64,000 nucleotides of DNA from positions 88,550-152,549 of the forward strand of contig PABA01000182.1 of the NCBI GenBank assembly GCA_002699025.1, written 5' to 3'. The notes beneath the pieces were generated by a model. That model did no database searches. It worked only from the letters and a program-made list of their open reading frames with translations, and was not told where the DNA came from. Shown here one piece after another: positions 1 through 9,270 of the stretch. Source of the DNA: Sandaracinus sp. GTDB taxonomy: Bacteria; Myxococcota_A; Polyangia; Polyangiales; Houyiibacteriaceae. A program made the translations under genes and the position numbers. How positions within the stretch are numbered: the first letter of the stretch is position 1; every line of letters begins with the position of its first letter.

Positions 1-216
1 GACGACGCCCTCGACGCCCTCGACGCGCTGGTGAAGCGGCTCGAGAAGGCGGCGAGCGCGCGCATGCGGCGGGAGCTGGCCTCGGCCCTCGCGCTCCGGG
101 CCGAGCTCCACGGCGCGCGGGGCGCGAAGGACGCGGCCGACGAGGACGCGGCGCGGGCCGGCGCCGTGCTGGACGCGACCCCCGCCGGCGGGAGCACGCC
201 GCCGAAGGCCTTCTGA
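1..216 (+). CDS. 3' end of an unidentified gene (partial)
   Basis: The frame is open from the first base to the TGA at 214-216, so this is the last 71 codons of a gene that begins outside the window. The visible part is a charged, Ala-rich helix (the stretch from about residue 8 alternates Lys/Arg/Glu with Ala and Leu) followed by a Gly/Pro/Thr-rich tail ending in PPKAF. The codon pattern, with G or C in nearly every third position, fits a real gene. There is not enough sequence to assign a family. A GTG at 31 could be read as a start, but the open frame upstream argues for a truncated larger protein. Confidence 0.5.
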   Translation, partial: DDALDALDALVKRLEKAASARMRRELASALALRAELHGARGAKDAADEDAARAGAVLDATPAGGSTPPKAF

Positions 217-324
217 GCTCGCCTCGGCAGCCGGCTCCGCGCCCAGCTTCGCGACCTGGGTGAGTCGTGGGAGGGGTCGCGAGGCGGGCCCGCGGCTCGC
301 TCCCTGCGGCCGCGCGCCCGGACG

Positions 325-741
325 TCAGAGCAGCGGGAGGTCGCCCGTGACGAGGTCGACGCGCTCGCGCCAGTCCGGGCCGACGGCGACCACCGTCTTC
401 GTGGGGACGCCGCCGAACTCGGTGCGGCCGCTGTCGACGATACGCGCCACGGGCACGCCGAGCTCGCGGGCCTTCGCGTAGACCGCGTCGAGCGCCTCCT
501 CGCTCTCGACGTAGACGCAGACCTTGGTGAAGCGGCCGTCGAGCCAGGCGCCGAGGGGCTCCTCGGGGCGGTAGCGGAGCGTGCGCCGGACCTCGCCACC
601 CGCGCGCTCGGGGGCCATGCGCTCGAGGAGCACCTTCATGGAGGCGTGCGCGCACTGGGCGGCGATCTTCCCCTTGCGCATGCGGAGGTCCTTGCGGACC
701 ACGAGCACCTGCTTGGCCTCGCTCGGCGGCGTCTCGGTCAT
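325..741 (-). CDS. pth2: peptidyl-tRNA hydrolase, Pth2 type
   Basis: Predicted to release tRNA from peptidyl-tRNAs that drop off the ribosome. The 138-residue protein has the Pth2 signature: KQVLVVRKDL, then KGKIAAQCAHAS (residues 24-34) near the N-terminus, and DSGRTEF followed by PTKTVVAVGP near the C-terminus. This is the archaeal/eukaryotic Pth2 fold, not the usual bacterial Pth, and is found in scattered bacterial lineages including myxobacteria. The ATG is 46 bp after the stop of the preceding minus-strand gene, so the two may be co-transcribed. Length is normal for a Pth2 with a short N-terminal extension. Confidence 0.9.
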   Translation of the reverse strand: MTETPPSEAKQVLVVRKDLRMRKGKIAAQCAHASMKVLLERMAPERAGGEVRRTLRYRPEEPLGAWLDGRFTKVCVYVESEEALDAVYAKARELGVPVARIVDSGRTEFGGVPTKTVVAVGPDWRERVDLVTGDLPLL

Positions 742-787
742 CGCGGTCGAGCATAGCCCGCGCGGACGCCCGGACCCGCCCGCGCGC

Positions 788-2296
788 TCAGCGGAGGCCG
801 ACGTCGATGCGCGCGAGGCCGCCGCCCTGGGTCGGCGCGAAGCCGAAGCGCACCGTGCCCGGCTCCCCCACCTCGGCCCGATCGTCGCGCCCGTCGAAGC
901 GCCGCGTCAGCCACCAGGAGAAGGCGAACCCGCCGAGCCCGCCGAGCGCCGCCGCGCCGAGGAGCGGCCCGCGGCTCGCGTCTTCGCCCTGCGCGAGCGC
1001 CACCACGCCGAGGCCGAGGCCCACGCCGGTGGCGAGGCCGAGGTCGAGGAGCATCGCCCGCCCGCGCGTGAGCTCCACGCGCCGGGTGAGCAGCGCGCCC
1101 ACGGTGAGCGCCGCACCGTTCGCCACGAGCAGGCCCCCGAAGAAGAGCTGCCGCTGCCACTTCTGGTCGAGGGCGGAGAGGTCCCCGATGGCGCTGGCGA
1201 CGAGCAGGTAGGTCACCGACGTGAGGTTCTGCATGCTGTCCATCAGCCCCACGTCGCCGGCCGAGGGGCCGAGGCGGAGGTCCACGGCCAGCGCGGTCCC
1301 GAGGCCGACCAGCTCGCCGAGGAGCAGGCTCGCGAGGTGCGCCTCGTAGCGGCCTTCGACGTCCCCGAAGGAGGTCTCGCGCCAGGTCACGCCGAGCGCC
1401 GAGGCGAGGAGCCAGCCGTTGTAGGCGCCCCAGCGCGCGGCCGAGTCGTAGAGGACGGTCTGGCCGGGCGTGACGCCGTCCCGGCTGAGCGCGGCGGAGA
1501 CGCCGAGGCCCACGCCGGCCCCGAGGAGGGTGGTCATGGTCCAGGCGCGCACGCCATCGCACTCGGCGATGCCGCAGACGAGCGCGGCGCTCGCGGCGCC
1601 GTGGGCGGTCTGGGTGACGACGAGCTCGGCGCGCGCGAGGCCCGTGCGGCGCTCCCCGGAGCGGGAGGGGCGCCGCTCGCTGGCGCCGAGGCGATCGAGG
1701 AGCTGGCCGGCCTGCGCCGCCGCCGGGTGCTCCGGGTGGCGCGCACGGATCTCGCGGAGCAAGCGGATCGCGCCGTCCTGGTCGTCGTCGGCGAGGGCCA
1801 GGGCGGCGGCGTGGTAGCGGGCCCAGACGGGATCGTCCTCGTCGAGGGTGCGGGTGACGTCGGTGGTGTAGCCGCTCGGCGGGGTGACGGCGCCCGCGGG
1901 CGCCGCCGAGGAGACGCTGTCGGAGCCGCCGTCCGAGACGCTACCGGCGGTCGGAGCGGCCGGTGTGGATTCGCGCGGTGTCGATTCGCGCGGTGTGGAT
2001 TCGCGCGGTGTCGACTCACCCGGTGCCGACTCGCCCGGTGTGGATTCGCGCGAGGTCGATTCGCCCGGGGCCGACTCGTCCGGGCTCGACTCGTCCCGTG
2101 CCGCTTCGTCGGGCGCGTCGCGATCCGCGCGGCCCTCACCGGGGGTCTCCTGCGGCGGCTCCTGGGCCGCGGCAGGCGCGGCGAGAGCGAAGGCGGCGAG
2201 GACGAAGGCGGCGAGGGCGAAGGCGACGAGCACATGCGCCCGGAGGACACCGATGCCCCCGGCCCCGCGCTCTCCTCGCTGGCCCTGCTGCTTCAT
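788..2296 (-). CDS. exported protein with pentapeptide repeat and C-terminal hydrophobic segments, function unknown
   Basis: 502 residues. The N-terminus is basic, then has a long Ala/Leu/Val core ending in APAAAQ, a typical signal peptide. Residues about 60-112 are an in-frame 15-bp repeat encoding variants of ESTPR and ESAPG. A short TPR-like helix pair follows (YHAAALALADDDQDGAIRLL and onward), then a C-terminal half with several Gly/Ala/Leu-rich segments that could span a membrane. I do not recognise a family. The ATG at 2296 was chosen because it directly precedes the signal peptide; the frame stays open far upstream only because it lies antisense to gltX. It lies 46 bp upstream of pth2 on the same strand. 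Confidence 0.75.
   Translation of the reverse strand: MKQQGQRGERGAGGIGVLRAHVLVAFALAAFVLAAFALAAPAAAQEPPQETPGEGRADRDAPDEAARDESSPDESAPGESTSRESTPGESAPGESTPRESTPRESTPRESTPAAPTAGSVSDGGSDSVSSAAPAGAVTPPSGYTTDVTRTLDEDDPVWARYHAAALALADDDQDGAIRLLREIRARHPEHPAAAQAGQLLDRLGASERRPSRSGERRTGLARAELVVTQTAHGAASAALVCGIAECDGVRAWTMTTLLGAGVGLGVSAALSRDGVTPGQTVLYDSAARWGAYNGWLLASALGVTWRETSFGDVEGRYEAHLASLLLGELVGLGTALAVDLRLGPSAGDVGLMDSMQNLTSVTYLLVASAIGDLSALDQKWQRQLFFGGLLVANGAALTVGALLTRRVELTRGRAMLLDLGLATGVGLGLGVVALAQGEDASRGPLLGAAALGGLGGFAFSWWLTRRFDGRDDRAEVGEPGTVRFGFAPTQGGGLARIDVGLR
1961..2110 (-). repeat. in-frame 15-bp tandem repeat encoding ESTPR/ESAPG units
   Basis: About ten imperfect copies of a 15-bp unit (plus-strand form ggtgtggattcgcgc and variants) lie inside the exported-protein gene. 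They keep the reading frame and encode a Ser/Glu/Pro linker just after the signal peptide. Copy number could vary by slippage without a frameshift. Confidence 0.8.
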
Positions 2297-2575
2297 CGTT
2301 CCCACACCCCGTTCCCACACCCACTGGCCCCACGCGCACGACGCGCGCAGCCTTCGGCTCCGGGAGAACGCAAGCCACGTGCCGTCACCCGGTGCCCCCA
2401 CCCCACACCGCTCGACGCCCTCCTCCGGGACCGACCGTGAAACCTGGTCACGCGCACCGGGCGCCACGGTCACGGATCGCGCCGAGCTGGCACGCCCCCC
2501 GCCGCGGCCGCCCCTCGGCGCGAGCGGACTTTCATCTTGCGAAAGCGCGCCCCGACCTTTAACCGCTCTCCCATC

Positions 2576-4027
2576 ATGAGCGTCCGCGTTCGCTTCGCCC
2601 CCTCCCCCACCGGCTACCTGCACATCGGTGGGGTCCGCACGGCCCTCTACTCCTGGCTCTGGGCCAGAAAGCACGGCGGCGAGTTCGTGCTGCGCATCGA
2701 GGACACGGACGCCGCTCGCTCCACCCAGGAGGCCGTCGACGTCATCCTCGAGTCCATGCGCTGGCTCGGCCTCGACTGGGACGAGGGCCCGGAGGTCGGC
2801 GGCCCCCACGCGCCCTACTTCCAGACCGAGCGCGAGGCCCTCTACGCCGAGTGGGCCGAGAAGCTCATCGCCTCCGGCCACGCCTACCGCTGCTGGGCGA
2901 CGAAGGAGGAGATCCAGGCGCAGCGCGAAGCCTACGAGCAGGGCCGCGGCGGCAAGAAGGGCTTCAAGTTCCGCTCCCCCTGGCGCGACCGCACCGACGG
3001 CGATCCCTCGCAGCCCCACGTCGTCCGCTTCAAGGCGCCCCGCGAGGGCAAGACCGGCTGGACGGACCTCGTCTACGGCGACGTCGCCTACCCGAACAAG
3101 GAGCAGCAGGACTTCGTCCTCATCCGCGAGAACGGCCTGCCCCTCTACAACTTCGGCTGCTTCGTCGACGACCTCACGATGGGCATCACGCTCGTCACGC
3201 GCGGCGACGACCACCTCGTGAACACGCCGATGCAGCTCATGCTCTACGACGCCGTCGGCGCCGAGCGTCCCCAGTTCGCGCACCTGCCGATGGTCCTCGA
3301 CGCGAGCGGCAAGAAGCTCTCGAAGCGGAGCCCCGGCGTCGGCGTCGCCGTGCTCGACTACCGCGACGGCGGCTACCTCCCGGCGGGCGTCCTCAACTAC
3401 CTCGCGCGCCTCGGCTGGAGCCACGGCGACGAGGAGCTCTTCACCCTCGAGGAGCTGATCGCGAAGTTCGACTGGAAGGGCGTCGGCAAGACCGGCTCGC
3501 GCTGGGACAAGAAGAAGCTCGCCCACGTGCAGGGGCATCACCTGCGCAGCCAGGACGACGCGACGCTCGCGAAGCTCGTCACGCCCTTCCTCGCCGAGCG
3601 CGGCGTCGAGGTGGCCGCCGACGACGCGCGCCTCGTGAACGCCATCGCGCCGGTGAAGCTCCGGGCCACGACCCTGATCGACCTCGCCGAGGGCCTCGAT
3701 TACCTCTTCCGCCCGGACGCGGAGATCGCGCCCGAGAACGACAAGGCCGCCAAGCACCTGAAGCCGGCGACGGCCCCCTACCTCGAGAAGGTCCTCGAGG
3801 TCGTGCGCGCCACCGAGCCCTTCACGGCCGAGGCGCTCGCCGGCCCCATCGAGAGCTGGGTCGAGGCCGAGGAGCTGAAGATGGGCAAGGTGGCCCAGCC
3901 CGTGCGCGTCGCCATCACCGGGCGCACGCGGAGCCCGGGCCTCTTCGAGACCCTCGAGCTCGTGGGCAAGGAGGCGTCGATCGCGCGCCTCGAGCAGGCC
4001 CTCGAGCGGGCGCGCGCGGCGGAGTGA
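2576..4027 (+). CDS. gltX: glutamyl-tRNA synthetase
   Basis: Charges tRNA-Glu with glutamate in the cytoplasm (class I aminoacyl-tRNA synthetase). The 483-residue protein opens with RFAPSPTGYLHIGG, containing the HIGH-type motif, has RIEDTD shortly after, and carries the KMSKS-type motif KKLSKRS near residue 245. Length and motif order are normal for bacterial GltX; it could be the non-discriminating form, which sequence alone cannot settle. ATG 2576 gives the canonical N-terminus. There is no obvious Shine-Dalgarno, and a weak TTGCGA/TTTAAC pair sits 14-40 bp upstream. Its TGA overlaps the GTG of the next gene. Confidence 0.97.
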   Translation: MSVRVRFAPSPTGYLHIGGVRTALYSWLWARKHGGEFVLRIEDTDAARSTQEAVDVILESMRWLGLDWDEGPEVGGPHAPYFQTEREALYAEWAEKLIASGHAYRCWATKEEIQAQREAYEQGRGGKKGFKFRSPWRDRTDGDPSQPHVVRFKAPREGKTGWTDLVYGDVAYPNKEQQDFVLIRENGLPLYNFGCFVDDLTMGITLVTRGDDHLVNTPMQLMLYDAVGAERPQFAHLPMVLDASGKKLSKRSPGVGVAVLDYRDGGYLPAGVLNYLARLGWSHGDEELFTLEELIAKFDWKGVGKTGSRWDKKKLAHVQGHHLRSQDDATLAKLVTPFLAERGVEVAADDARLVNAIAPVKLRATTLIDLAEGLDYLFRPDAEIAPENDKAAKHLKPATAPYLEKVLEVVRATEPFTAEALAGPIESWVEAEELKMGKVAQPVRVAITGRTRSPGLFETLELVGKEASIARLEQALERARAAE

Positions 4028-4980
4028 GCGGAGGGGCGGCGGCCGCCGGGGCGGAGCCGCCCCACAGCCCGGCGTCGGCGGAGGCGGACGACGAGACGGC
4101 GGAGCTCGAGCTCAGCCTGCTCCGCTTCTGGCGCCTGCCCGGCCAGCTCCTCGGCATCTGGCGCGAGCTCGACGCGCGCGCCGCCCGGCTGCGGGAGGAG
4201 GCGCGCGGCGAGGACGGTCGGGAGCGCTGGGATCGGCGCCCGCTGATCGCGTTCTGCGCCGGCGCCGTCTTCCTCACGCTGATGGAGTACTTCGGCATGC
4301 CGCGCCACTGGCAGTGGGTGGCCGATCACTTCGCCGAGATGGAGTACGCCGGCGAGCTCGACTCCACGATCTGGCGCGACCTCTCGGACCCCTTCGACTC
4401 GCGCTGGGGCGAGCTCTGCGGCCACGCCTGGTGGGCCATCTGGCGCGTGCTCGGCTTCCTGGTCTTCCCGGTCGTGCTGCTGAAGGGGCTCGGCTACCGC
4501 CTCCGCGACCAGCACCTCCGCTGGCGCGGCACGCGCGCCCACCTCGGCATCTACCTGAAGGCCTTCGCGCTCGTGCTCGTCGCGGTGGTCGTCGCCTCGT
4601 TCTTCGAGGGCTTTCAGGAGTACTACCCCTTCTACGACAAGAGCCACCTGAGCTGGGCCGAGCTCCTCCTCTGGGAGCTCCTCTACGTGCTCCAGTTCCT
4701 CAGCCTCGAGTTCTTCTTCCGCGGCTGGTGGCTCAAGGCCGGCGAGCGGCTCGGGAGCCACGCGATCTTCGCGATGGTCGTGCCCTACGTGATGATCCAC
4801 TTCGGGAAGGAGCTCGCCGAGACGCTCGGCGCGATCCTCGCGGGCGTCTTCCTCGGCACGCTCGCCATGCGGACGCGGAGCATCTGGGGGGGCTTCCTCG
4901 TGCATGGGCTGGTCGCCGTCAGCATGGACGTGGCGGCGATGCTCCAGACGACGGGCCTGCCGCGTCAGTGGTGGCCCTGA
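4024..4980 (+). CDS. CPBP-family intramembrane metalloprotease
   Basis: 318 residues, starting at a GTG that overlaps the gltX stop in GTGA. After a soluble Glu/Ala-rich N-terminus there are about six to seven hydrophobic segments. The C-terminal half has the CPBP (Abi/CaaX protease-like) pattern: an EFFFRGWW motif where the family has EExxxR, then PYVMIHFGK with a His, then a final HGL motif. The second Glu of the EE pair is Phe here, which is tolerated in some families but leaves activity uncertain. The overlap with gltX implies translational coupling. Substrate unknown. Confidence 0.85.
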   Translation: MSGGAAAAGAEPPHSPASAEADDETAELELSLLRFWRLPGQLLGIWRELDARAARLREEARGEDGRERWDRRPLIAFCAGAVFLTLMEYFGMPRHWQWVADHFAEMEYAGELDSTIWRDLSDPFDSRWGELCGHAWWAIWRVLGFLVFPVVLLKGLGYRLRDQHLRWRGTRAHLGIYLKAFALVLVAVVVASFFEGFQEYYPFYDKSHLSWAELLLWELLYVLQFLSLEFFFRGWWLKAGERLGSHAIFAMVVPYVMIHFGKELAETLGAILAGVFLGTLAMRTRSIWGGFLVHGLVAVSMDVAAMLQTTGLPRQWWP

Positions 4981-5082
4981 GAGGAGCTCGGCCGCGAGCG
5001 GGAGAGGGCCCGAGCAGGCCGCGTCACCGCGCGCGGGTCGGGCTCGGTGGATCGGGCTCGGTGCGGGCTCGGTCGGCCCTTC

Positions 5083-7176
5083 TCAGAGCGACGCCGCGCC
5101 ACCGCGCACGCGAGCGAGCTGCTCGGCGGAGGGCCGGAAGAGGAACCAGACGCCGCGCTCGACCGTGGAGGCGTCCACCTCGCGTCGCATGCTCGCGTGC
5201 ACGCAGCGGCTCGAGGCGTTCTCGGCGCGATGCCAGTGCACGCGTCCGTCCTCCTCGACCATGAGCTGCACGTCGGTCCGGCCCGGCTGCCGCAGGCATG
5301 CGAAGAGCGCGTCGCGGTGGGTGAGGACGTAGCGCTCGAGCTCGGGCGGCGAGCGGAGCGTGCCGAAGAGGAGCGTGCCGCTCCCGAAGGTGGCGGCGAT
5401 CAGGCAGCGCCCATCGTCCGCGGCGCGGGGCGTCACCCGGCGGGTCAAGGTCATGCCCTCGCGCGCCTCCCCGTCGGCCGCCCGAGCCATGCGCACGGCG
5501 CGGAGCGTCGCGGGGGCGAGGGGCAGGTCGATGGCGTCGCCCGCGTGGCCGAGCGGCTCCCCGTCGCGGAAGAGGGCCACGTCCTCGTCGACGTCGGCGA
5601 AGGAGCTGCAGCGAACGGTCCCGGCCCGGCGCGCGGAAGGGGCGCGCTCCTCGCCGAGCCGATCCAGGCGCGCCTGCGCCGCCGTCGGCACGATCCGACC
5701 GGGCACCACGCGATCGGGCACCACGCGATCGGGCACCGCGCGATCGGACTCCGTGCGACCCGGCGGTGGGGGCGAGCCCGCGCGCTCCTCGACGCCGCCC
5801 GCGGGCGCCGCGCCCTCCGCACGGGCCGGCTCATCGGGCGGCGCGTCGTTCGCCGCGCCGGCGCCCCGCGCGCCGCCGTGCGTCGCGCTCGCGTCTCGCC
5901 AGGCGGCGCGCAGCTCCGCGCGGTAGGCGGCCGCGAGCCCCCCGCCACCGAGGAGGACCAGCAGCACGATCCACGGCGCGAGCGAGCCACGCGCCGACGT
6001 CGCGCGCGCGCTTCCGCGTGCCTCCTCTGCGTCGGCGCCGTCCTGCCGGCCGGGCTGCGGCGGGGAGCCGCGCGCGGAGAACGAGGCGGGCTCGGCGGAG
6101 AAGGTGCCCGCCTCCGGCGCGCTCCTCGAAGACGTCGGAGCGGTCGAGGCCTCCGCGAAACCGTGCCGGGTCTGGACGCCGACCTCGCCGTCGCCGCCGC
6201 TCGCCCCGTCGTCCTCGCCGGGCGCCGCGAAGCCCCGCTCCGTGCGCGGCGCGCCGAGCCCGGGCGCCGGCTCGTCGGCCGGGCCGGCGGGCTCCACCGC
6301 CATGGTGGCCGCGAACGCATCGGGCGCCGACGCGCTCGCGACCTCGACGCTGCGGAGCGCGCTCGCCAGCGCCGCGCAGCTCTGGAAACGCGCCGCCGGG
6401 TCGCGGGCCATGGCCGCCTCGACGATGTCGTAGAGCGCCGCCGGGAGACCGGGGCGCACCTCGCGCAGCGACCGCGGCTGCCCCTCGGTGATGGCGACGA
6501 TCAGCGCCGGGAGCGTCGCCGCCTCGAAGGGGAGCCGCCCCGAGAGCGCGTGATGGAGCACGACCCCGAGCGCGTAGACGTCCGCCCGCGCGTCCACGTC
6601 GCGCGAGGCGCGGAGCTGCTCCGGCGCCATCGCGTAGGGCGTGCCGAGGAGATCCGCCGTGCCCGTGAGCGACGAGTCGCGCAGCTTGCTCACGCCGAAG
6701 TCGACGACCTTCACGAAGAGCGGATCGCCCCGGCGCGCGAGCACCATCACGTTCTCGCTCTTCACGTCGCGGTGCACGATGCCCGCCTCGTGCGCGGCGC
6801 CGAGCGCGTCGCAGGCCTGGGCGAGGACGTGGACGGCGTCGCCCGGCGCGAGCGGGCCACGCTCGGCGATGAGCTCGGCCAGGTCCTGCCCCGGCAGGTA
6901 CTCCATCACCATGAACGGCGCGCCGCGAGGCAGGACGCCGAGGTCGTAGACGTCGACGATGTGCGGCGACCCCACGCTCGCCGCCGCCATGGCCTCGCGG
7001 CGGAAGCGCTCCACGACGTCGGGCCGGCCCGCGAGCGAGGAGTGGAGCGTCTTCAAGGCGACGGTGCGGCCGAGTCGCAGCTGCTCGGCCTCCCAGACGG
7101 CGCCCATGCCCCCGCGACCGAGGAGCCGCCGGACCCGGTAGCGCCCGTCGAGCACCGTGCCGACCAGCGAGTCCAC
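5083..7176 (-). CDS. Hanks-type Ser/Thr protein kinase with transmembrane segment
   Basis: 697 residues. The kinase domain (about 12-280) has GRGGMGAVW, the ATP lysine in VALK (K42), HRDVKSEN (catalytic D137), DFG at 159-161 and APE. A long Ala/Pro/Gly-rich linker (280-395) leads to a transmembrane segment starting LAPWIVLLVLLGG at about 399. The extracytoplasmic part (430-697) begins with a disordered stretch that holds a VPDRV repeat made of three 15-bp DNA units (about 5696-5745). It ends in an unidentified C-terminal domain with Cys residues. This is the membrane-receptor kinase layout common in myxobacteria. It is divergent from the GT2 gene. Confidence 0.92.
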   Translation of the reverse strand: MDSLVGTVLDGRYRVRRLLGRGGMGAVWEAEQLRLGRTVALKTLHSSLAGRPDVVERFRREAMAAASVGSPHIVDVYDLGVLPRGAPFMVMEYLPGQDLAELIAERGPLAPGDAVHVLAQACDALGAAHEAGIVHRDVKSENVMVLARRGDPLFVKVVDFGVSKLRDSSLTGTADLLGTPYAMAPEQLRASRDVDARADVYALGVVLHHALSGRLPFEAATLPALIVAITEGQPRSLREVRPGLPAALYDIVEAAMARDPAARFQSCAALASALRSVEVASASAPDAFAATMAVEPAGPADEPAPGLGAPRTERGFAAPGEDDGASGGDGEVGVQTRHGFAEASTAPTSSRSAPEAGTFSAEPASFSARGSPPQPGRQDGADAEEARGSARATSARGSLAPWIVLLVLLGGGGLAAAYRAELRAAWRDASATHGGARGAGAANDAPPDEPARAEGAAPAGGVEERAGSPPPPGRTESDRAVPDRVVPDRVVPGRIVPTAAQARLDRLGEERAPSARRAGTVRCSSFADVDEDVALFRDGEPLGHAGDAIDLPLAPATLRAVRMARAADGEAREGMTLTRRVTPRAADDGRCLIAATFGSGTLLFGTLRSPPELERYVLTHRDALFACLRQPGRTDVQLMVEEDGRVHWHRAENASSRCVHASMRREVDASTVERGVWFLFRPSAEQLARVRGGAASL

Positions 7177-7653
7177 GCAGCGAGGGTACCGGAGCGCCCC
7201 GCCGAGCGCCGGACCGCGCGCCGCGGAGCCCGCGAGGTCGCGCGCGCCGCCTCCAGGAGCGCCCGACCGGCAACCGCAGTAGCCACCTCTGTTTCGGCCT
7301 CATTTCCAAGCGCCGAAAAGGCCCGTTCTTTCGCGATGGCCACTCGAGTAGCCACGTGCGCGACAGACGTCGGAAAGTGGACGTCAGGCGACGGAAAGAC
7401 GCATCATTTCGAACACTTGAGCCCGTCGATCGACGACACTCGAACACACTCGTTTACAAGTCACGACAATTGATTTGGCGCGGATGACAATTGTTCGGCT
7501 GCGGCCTGTTTGTATCCGCTTCAAGCTCCACCGTCGCCGCGCGAAGCGCCGAGCCGCCGCCCCCTCGCGGGCGGCCCCGACCCGGCCTTCGACCCCGGCG
7601 ACCCGGTGCCCCGACTCCCGGAGCATCCCCGAAGCAGCATCACGGAGATCCCC
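7177..7653. other. 477-bp divergent intergenic region, unusually A+T-rich in its centre
   Basis: Lies between the kinase (minus) and the GT2 gene (plus). The stretch from about 7285 to 7500 is clearly richer in A/T than the rest of the window, as expected for divergent promoters. It holds an inverted repeat TTTCGGC/GCCGAAA (7292-7298 and 7312-7318), repeated tcgaacac words near 7419 and 7440, and a direct repeat GACAATTG at 7465-7472 and 7486-7493. The stretch 7500-7653 could be a leader of the GT2 mRNA. No ORF here looks coding. Confidence 0.6.
7465..7493. promoter_or_regulatory. paired GACAATTG direct repeat, candidate regulator site
   Basis: Two exact GACAATTG copies start 21 bp apart, two helical turns, so a dimeric regulator could bind both on one face. 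They lie about 165 bp upstream of the GT2 start in A/T-rich DNA. The regulator is unknown; low certainty. Confidence 0.3.
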
Positions 7654-9102
7654 TTGGATACGCTGATCATCGTCCTCTACCTCATCGCCCTGAGCATCCT
7701 GGGCATCTACGGCGCCCACCGCGGCCACCTGCTGATGCTCTACCTGCGGCATCGGAAGAAGAACCCGAAGCCCACGCGGAAGTTCGCGGAGGAGGAGCTG
7801 CCCTCGGTCACCATCCAGCTCCCGATGTTCAACGAGATGTACGTCGTGGACCGGCTCCTCGAGGGCGTCGCGAGCATCGACTACCCGAAGGACAAGCTGC
7901 ACCTGCAGATCCTCGACGACTCGACCGACGAGACCGTGCAGATCGCGCGGGCCAAGGTCGACGAGCTCTGCGAGCGCGGCTTCGACGCCGAGTACATCCA
8001 CCGCACGGACCGCACGGGCTACAAGGCCGGCGCGCTCGAGAACGGCCTGAAGACGGCCAAGGGCGAGCTGGTGATGGTCTTCGACGCGGACTTCGTGCCG
8101 CAGGCGGACATCCTCCGGAAGCTCGTCGACCACTTCACGGACGAGAAGGTCGGTATGGTGCAGGCGCGCTGGGGCCACCTGAACCGCGAGTACTCGATGC
8201 TCACGCGCTGCCAGTCGATGATGCTCGACGGCCACTTCGTCATCGAGCACATCGCCCGGAACCGCTCGGGCCGCTTCTTCAACTTCAACGGCACGGCGGG
8301 CATCTGGCGCAAGGAGACCATCGAGGACGCCGGCGGCTGGGAGCACGACACGGTCACCGAGGACATGGACCTCAGCTTCCGCGCCCAGCTCAAGGGCTGG
8401 CGCTTCGTCTACATGCCGGACGCGCTCGCGCCGGCCGAGCTGCCCTGCGAGATGAACTCCTTCAAGACGCAGCAGTTCCGCTGGGCGAAGGGCTCGGCGC
8501 AGACGACGAAGAAGCTCCTCTGGACGGTCCTGAAGGCGGACATCCCCTTCAAGGTGAAGCTCGAGGTGATCTTCCACCTCACGAACAACTTCGCGTACCT
8601 CTTCCTGGTCGTCCTGGCGCTCCTGCAGCTACCGAACATGCTGCTCCGCCGCCACATGGACAACCCCGAGCTGCTGCTCCTCGACGTGCCCCTCTTCGCG
8701 GCGACCTGCGGCTCGATCTGCGTCTTCTACCTGGTCACGCACCGGGCGCTCTACGGGAACCTCTGGGATGCCGTCAAGCGCCTGCCGCTGATGATGGCGC
8801 TCGGCATCGGGCTGAGCGTGAACAACGCGCGGGCCGTGCTCGAGGGGCTCTTCGGCAAGGACCTCGAGTTCGTGCGCACGCCCAAGCACGGCGTCGCCTC
8901 GACCTCGGACGTCTGGAAGAAGAAGAAGTACAAGGCGCGCTTCCCGGTGCACTCGCTCCTCGAGCTCGCCTTCGGCCTCTACTTCGTCGTGACGATCGTG
9001 CTGGCCGTGATCACCGGGAGCTGGGTGACGATCCCCTTCCTGGTGCTCTTCATGATCGGCTTCCTCTACGTCGGGGCGCTGAGCCTCTACCAGGCCCGCT
9101 GA
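7654..9102 (+). CDS. membrane glycosyltransferase family 2, cellulose-synthase-like
   Basis: 482 residues with an N-terminal hydrophobic anchor, a cytoplasmic GT-A domain and four to five C-terminal transmembrane segments. Processive GT2 motifs are in order: LDDSTDET (88-95), DAD at 144-146, TED at 235-237 and QQFRW at 273-277. These match bcsA/glucomannan-synthase-like (CslA) enzymes that use an NDP-sugar and pass the glycan through the membrane. No PilZ domain and no bcs partner genes are adjacent, so the polymer is unknown. The TTG at 7654 was chosen because a GGAG lies 6 bp upstream; the frame is open to a TTG at 7510. An intrinsic terminator follows at 9204. Confidence 0.9.
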   Translation: MDTLIIVLYLIALSILGIYGAHRGHLLMLYLRHRKKNPKPTRKFAEEELPSVTIQLPMFNEMYVVDRLLEGVASIDYPKDKLHLQILDDSTDETVQIARAKVDELCERGFDAEYIHRTDRTGYKAGALENGLKTAKGELVMVFDADFVPQADILRKLVDHFTDEKVGMVQARWGHLNREYSMLTRCQSMMLDGHFVIEHIARNRSGRFFNFNGTAGIWRKETIEDAGGWEHDTVTEDMDLSFRAQLKGWRFVYMPDALAPAELPCEMNSFKTQQFRWAKGSAQTTKKLLWTVLKADIPFKVKLEVIFHLTNNFAYLFLVVLALLQLPNMLLRRHMDNPELLLLDVPLFAATCGSICVFYLVTHRALYGNLWDAVKRLPLMMALGIGLSVNNARAVLEGLFGKDLEFVRTPKHGVASTSDVWKKKKYKARFPVHSLLELAFGLYFVVTIVLAVITGSWVTIPFLVLFMIGFLYVGALSLYQAR

Positions 9103-9203
9103 GGCGAGCCCGGAGGCCGAGCCGAAGACCCGTGCCCGTGCTCCTGCCCCTGCCCGCGGGCGGAAGGAGCACCGAGGCGGGTCGGAGAGGGGCCCACGCG
9201 AAG

Positions 9204-9236
9204 ACGCCCGCGCTCGAGTCGAGCGCGGGCGTTTTC
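9204..9236 (+). terminator. intrinsic terminator after the GT2 gene
   Basis: A 14-bp perfect inverted repeat (arms 9204-9217 and 9219-9232, ACGCCCGCGCTCGA and its complement) is followed directly by a TTTTC run, about 100 bp after the GT2 stop. Confidence 0.8.
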
Positions 9237-9270
9237 GTGTTCCGGGGAGTGCGTGGCTCGCCGTGCCGTC

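Noticed and set aside
788..3757. Extension of the exported-protein gene back to 3757
   Set aside because: The extra 487 codons are antisense to gltX; the signal peptide at 2296 marks the true start.
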